Source: Candidatus Atribacteria bacterium
GTDB taxonomy: Bacteria; Bipolaricaulota; Bipolaricaulia; UBA7950; UBA9294
Reading direction: 5' to 3'
Assembly: GCA_004525685.1 (NCBI GenBank)
Contig: SPBW01000010.1
Coordinates: 1 to 25,884 of the forward strand
DNA length: 25,884 nt
Shown here: piece by piece, positions 22,890 through 25,884 of the stretch
Layout: each line of letters starts with the position of its first letter
Numbering within the stretch: position 1 is the first letter of the stretch
Notes under the pieces: model-generated
What the model was told of the DNA's origin: nothing
The model's input: only the letters and a program-made list of their open reading frames with translations
Databases searched by the model: none
Position numbers and translations under genes: made by a program

Positions 22890-23731
22890 ATGGACGACCC
22901 GTCCGCACGGCGCTTGTCGCAGTCTGCACAGTCTTGCTGTGTGGACTATCCGCTGCTGCGGGAGGGGTTACCTTCGGGTTTCCCCTGTTCACGCTAGATG
23001 TATCGACTACGCTGACTCAGCTTCCTGTGGCCGTGGAAAACGCATTGGACGTGCTTGAGGCGACGGCGATCGGCCTTGGCATGTCCGGGGCAGGACTCGA
23101 CGAACTGCGAGCGCAGTTCGTCGACGCCGTGGCAGGCATCGAAGACTTCACTGCGTCGTTTCCTGCATGGCTACCCATTCCCCTCATCGGCGGGGGTATC
23201 GAATTTGGCCTGCCCCTTCTCATCATCGATGGCGTCCGGTTCTCTGGCGGCTTTCTCTCCGACGAACTGGTGCGATCGATTGCCGATGTCGCAGGCGTCG
23301 AGATTCCGCAACCGCTGGTCGATCTTGATCTAGAACTCGGTGAAGAATCCGGTAACGTGCTGGCTGACCTTGAGTTCTCGATGTGGGCATTGACAACAGA
23401 AGTTGTCAAGCAGTTGGATCTGTTCCTCCTGGCTCTGAACCTTGGAGTCGGCATCGACTTGTTTGGTGGTGCCATCGAGCCTCAAATCAGCTACGACATC
23501 CCCGCTGAGATGGCGGGCGGGATGGCTAGCGCACTTGACGCACTCCACTTGGACGAGTTGTCTTGGTCTTCGTTCGCATTCCATGGCATGATAGGGCTCG
23601 AATTGGGCCCTCCGTTCTTGCGGATCTACGGCGACATCCGCTGGATGGTCTCGTTGAGCGAGAGCGAGGGATGGTGGGGACTTCGTCCGGGGCCACTAGC
23701 CGCCCTGTTGGGATTCGTGATTCGTTTCTAA
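22886..23731 (+). CDS. Exported protein ending in Phe, possible outer-membrane protein
   Basis: This 281-aa protein has a signal peptide (about 1-26, RTALVAVCTVLLCGLSAAAGG). I find no known domain. The mature part has amphipathic strands with Gly and aromatic residues, such as GVTFGFPLFTLDV, GGGIEFGLPLLII, FGGAIEPQISYDI and GMIGLELGPPFLRIYGDIRW. It ends GFVIRF: a C-terminal Phe is the usual last residue of outer-membrane beta-barrels. A barrel is therefore plausible but unproven; a helical middle (about 40-85) argues for a mixed fold. ATG at 22886 is chosen because the signal peptide starts there and the ATGA overlap couples it to the upstream synthetase; a start at 22865 would only add seven residues. 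Its stop overlaps the cytidine deaminase start (TAATG). Confidence 0.65.
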   Translation: MNGRPVRTALVAVCTVLLCGLSAAAGGVTFGFPLFTLDVSTTLTQLPVAVENALDVLEATAIGLGMSGAGLDELRAQFVDAVAGIEDFTASFPAWLPIPLIGGGIEFGLPLLIIDGVRFSGGFLSDELVRSIADVAGVEIPQPLVDLDLELGEESGNVLADLEFSMWALTTEVVKQLDLFLLALNLGVGIDLFGGAIEPQISYDIPAEMAGGMASALDALHLDELSWSSFAFHGMIGLELGPPFLRIYGDIRWMVSLSESEGWWGLRPGPLAALLGFVIRF

Positions 23732-24114
23732 TGACTGACGAACAACTGCTTCAAATGGCCAACGATATTCGTGAGCGTGCCTATGCGCCCTACTCAGGCT
23801 TCAAGGTTGGAGCGGCGCTTCTGTGCGCCGATGGGACCGTATTCACGGGCGTGAACATCGAGAGTGAGACCTACACGCCGTCGATCTGTGCCGAGAGAAC
23901 GGCTTTTTTCAAGGCCATCTCTGAGGGCTACTCTGACTTCGTGAAGATCGCGGTGACGTGTGATAAGCCGTTTTGCTCACCCTGCGGGGTCTGTCGTCAA
24001 GTGATGGTCGAGCATGCGCCTGATCTAGAGATCTTGCTCGGCAATCCTCAAGGCACGTTCAAGCGTATGTCGATCAAGGAGCTGCTGCCGGAAAGCTTCT
24101 CACTGAACGACTAG
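23731..24114 (+). CDS. cdd: Cytidine deaminase
   Basis: This 127-aa zinc enzyme deaminates cytidine and deoxycytidine to uridine and deoxyuridine in pyrimidine salvage. The family motifs are present: APYSGFKVGAALL (19-31), VNIESETYTPSICAERTAFFKA (41-62) with zinc ligand Cys53 and catalytic Glu55, and SPCGVCRQVM (83-92) with zinc ligands Cys85 and Cys88. The length is normal for the small tetrameric class. The ATG at 23731 shares an A with the stop of the exported-protein gene (TAATG), and the protein begins with the typical helix MTDEQLLQMA; longer in-frame starts would run back through the previous gene. It is convergent with pyrimidine-nucleoside phosphorylase, the next step of nucleoside breakdown. 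Confidence 0.96.
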   Translation: MTDEQLLQMANDIRERAYAPYSGFKVGAALLCADGTVFTGVNIESETYTPSICAERTAFFKAISEGYSDFVKIAVTCDKPFCSPCGVCRQVMVEHAPDLEILLGNPQGTFKRMSIKELLPESFSLND

Positions 24115-24142
24115 GTGCTCGTGGGGCAAGAGCCCGAAGCTT

Positions 24143-25468
24143 CTAGTCCTCAGGCGTCCCGACGATTCGTTCGACGATCAATCTCGGCGGTGTGTGCTGC
24201 GCGCCTGACGGATCGATGGTGTATGCGGCTTCTACCATGCTACATGCCGTGTCGAGATGCTCCTCAGAGTTAACGTGGAGCCATGCCAAGATGCCGCCCG
24301 CTTCAACACGATCTCCTACTTTCAGTTTCAGTTCGATTCCAACAGCTGGATCAATGGCATCTTCTTTGGTGTAGCGGCCTGCGCCCAACAGGTTTGCCGC
24401 GCGGCCCATCTCCAAGGCATTCAAGCTGGCGATGGTTCCCGATGTCGTGGCACGTGCTTCAACCTTCCGTGCCGCACGAGGCAACAGGGACGGATCATCA
24501 ATCACCGAAGAATTGCCACCCTGCTGAGAGATCAGCTGTCGGAAGCTATCCAGCGCCTGGCCATTGGCAAGCAACTGCTGCAGCTTGAGTATGGCGTCTT
24601 CGTGTGTAGCTGCCTCTCCGGCAAACACCAGCAGCTCAGCACCCAGCTCGCAGCACAAGTCGGCGAGATCCTTGGGGCCTTGACCGCGAAGCGTGTCGAT
24701 GGCTTCAACGACTTCCAGCGCATTGCCAATCATCAATCCAAGCGGCTGCGACATGTCGGTAATCAGTGCCGACATCTTGCGGCCGAGCTTGGATCCAATG
24801 GCTACCAGCGATTGTGCCAGACGACGCGAATCCTCTAGCTTGGGCAAGAACGCGCCAGCGCCGGTCTTGACGTCAATGACGATACCTTGCGCACCACCAG
24901 CGATCTTCTTGGACATGATGGATGCCACAATGAGAGGCAGCGAGTCCACCGTGGCGGTGACGTCGCGCAACTCATAGAGAATGAGATCAGCGGGCACCAT
25001 GTCATCGGTATGATCAGCTAGAGCTAGCCTCGTCTCGCGAACGAGCTTGAGAAACTCGTCAAGAGTCAGATCGGTCCTGAAACCGGGGATCGACTCCAAC
25101 TTGTCGATAGTGCCTCCCGTATGTCCAAGCGCGCGCCCCGAAAGCTTGCCCACGGTGAGGCCCGCAGCGGCCAGAAGCGGAATGAGCACCAGTGTGGTGG
25201 TGTCGCCGACACCGCCAGTTGAGTGCTTGTCCACTGAGAAGCCGCCCAGATCTTGCGGCGTGAACAGTTTTCCAGAATGCGCCATGGCATCGGTCAGCAC
25301 CGCGGCTTCCTCGTCAGACATGCCTTGAATGCGAATGGCCATCAATAGTGCAGACGATTGATAGTCGGGAATGGACCCGTTGCTTATTCCGTCAACCCAA
25401 TGCTGAATCTCCGCGCGTGTTAGCTCTTCTCCGTCTCGTTTCTTACGGATGATATCTACCGTATTCAT
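24143..25468 (-). CDS. pdp: Pyrimidine-nucleoside phosphorylase
   Basis: This 441-aa enzyme cleaves uridine, thymidine and deoxyuridine with phosphate to base and (deoxy)ribose-1-phosphate. It aligns by eye with Bacillus Pdp throughout: SVDKHSTGGVGDTTTL (78-93, phosphate-binding Lys81), LSGRALGHTGGTIDKLE (109-125), RDVTATVDSLPLIVASIMSKK (168-188, with Arg168, Ser183 and Lys187 binding the base and phosphate) and DVKTGAGAFLP. The C-terminal biotinyl-lipoyl-like domain (about 345-440) is complete. The usual IGQ segment is ADH here (150-152), and the following PADK is PADL, small departures near the active-site loop. No strong Shine-Dalgarno precedes the ATG at 25468, which lies nine bases after the end of the GNAT gene. 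Confidence 0.94.
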   Translation of the reverse strand: MNTVDIIRKKRDGEELTRAEIQHWVDGISNGSIPDYQSSALLMAIRIQGMSDEEAAVLTDAMAHSGKLFTPQDLGGFSVDKHSTGGVGDTTTLVLIPLLAAAGLTVGKLSGRALGHTGGTIDKLESIPGFRTDLTLDEFLKLVRETRLALADHTDDMVPADLILYELRDVTATVDSLPLIVASIMSKKIAGGAQGIVIDVKTGAGAFLPKLEDSRRLAQSLVAIGSKLGRKMSALITDMSQPLGLMIGNALEVVEAIDTLRGQGPKDLADLCCELGAELLVFAGEAATHEDAILKLQQLLANGQALDSFRQLISQQGGNSSVIDDPSLLPRAARKVEARATTSGTIASLNALEMGRAANLLGAGRYTKEDAIDPAVGIELKLKVGDRVEAGGILAWLHVNSEEHLDTACSMVEAAYTIDPSGAQHTPPRLIVERIVGTPED

Positions 25469-25477
25469 GCACCCATT

Positions 25478-25884
25478 CTAGGGTTGCGGGTCCTTTGGAG
25501 CAACCCCAAGTTGATAGAACGTCGACTCGTTGCCCTGGAACCTCATTGACTCGCACAGCGCTCTTGCAGGTGTATTGTCGAAGCGAGCGAGCAGGCGTAT
25601 GCCGGCCAGTCCACGTTCTTGTGCCTGCTTGACGCACTCGGCAAGCAGCGCCTTGGCGGTGATGCGCCTGATGAACGTTCAGTTCGTCGAGATAGAGAAA
25701 GCCAAGACGAGCATCCAGTTTCGGGATCCGTGTGACGACGGCCAACCCGACGGGCTCATCTTCGGGAAAGGCAAGAAGGACCCAACAGCGATCGGAGTTC
25801 GGGAAATCGAAGTGTTTCAAGCTCTTGCGAAGCGCTTCAGAGGCCGTGACAGCGACGCTATCGTCCTTGGGATGCTCTTCAGCC
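25478..25884 (-). pseudogene. GNAT-family acetyltransferase, partial and frameshifted
   Basis: The 5' end lies beyond the window. From 25884 inward the frame reads AEEHPKDDSV...VLLAFPEDEPVGLAVV...GFLYLDELNVHQ, the central strands of a GNAT N-acetyltransferase. At about 25655-25680 homology moves to the +1 frame, which continues RRITAKALLAECVKQAQERG...IRLLARFDNTPARALCESMRFQG and ends at a TAG (25478-25480). RRITAKALL corresponds to the acetyl-CoA-binding R/QxxGxG/A motif, where RRG-IGKALL is expected. Codons past the shift in the original frame look non-coding. An indel in the assembly or a true mutation would both explain it. If it is a working gene it would be co-transcribed with pdp, which starts nine bases later. 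The substrate of such enzymes is not predictable. Confidence 0.78.

Noticed and set aside
24257..24838. 193-aa plus-strand ORF inside pdp
   Set aside because: Antisense to an intact enzyme with all motifs; no start signal or domain.
1..25884. tRNA, rRNA, CRISPR and insertion-sequence search by eye
   Set aside because: No GGTTCGAATCC-like T-loop with an acceptor stem, no regular spaced repeats and no transposase or terminal repeats were seen; a covariance-model scan could still reveal a small RNA.

Overview
The window is compact, gene-dense bacterial DNA of moderate GC content. It has Shine-Dalgarno-led starts, many 1-16 bp gene overlaps and several export signals. No rRNA, tRNA, CRISPR array, insertion sequence or phage gene was found, so the lineage cannot be fixed. 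The mixture of housekeeping genes with large secreted or membrane sensory proteins would suit a little-studied phylum of Bipolaricaulota/Thermotogota type, but that is only a guess.

Region 1 (1-6600, + strand) is the most unusual part. It holds a small unknown ORF, then an 823-aa exported protein that joins a NosD-type parallel beta-helix to an OpuAC-type (glycine betaine/choline) substrate-binding domain. Next come a membrane HAMP protein with a catalytically dead GGDEF domain that keeps the RxxD I-site, an exported subtilisin-like protease, and a P-loop kinase-like protein ending at a strong terminator. No ABC permease or ATPase accompanies the binding domain, so an envelope sensing role is more likely than transport.

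Region 2 (6600-11600) contains a thiol/redox module: ArsR regulator and glutaredoxin on the - strand, divergent from an OsmC-type peroxidase. After it come a BioD-like/DRTGG protein (-), an OmpR-type response regulator with its histidine kinase (+), and a YkuK/DUF458 RNase H-like protein.

Region 3 (11600-17400) has rsmI (-), a membrane-anchored Cys-rich PKD-like protein (+), and a TfoX C-terminal-domain protein converging on a YciI protein. A minus-strand series then runs DUF4342, cupin, a membrane-spanning winged-helix regulator and a secreted protein of unknown function.

Region 4 (17400-21260) carries prfB with a canonical CTT-TGA-C programmed frameshift and a small ribbon-helix-helix protein (+). 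These converge on a tightly overlapping minus-strand operon: conserved unknown protein, yigZ/IMPACT, ruvA, ruvX.

Region 5 (21260-25884) is an acyl-CoA synthetase, an exported protein ending in Phe and cytidine deaminase, all joined by 1-4 bp overlaps (+). Facing them are pyrimidine-nucleoside phosphorylase and, upstream of it, a GNAT acetyltransferase cut by the window edge and broken by a frameshift. Cytidine deaminase and the phosphorylase together point to pyrimidine nucleoside salvage.
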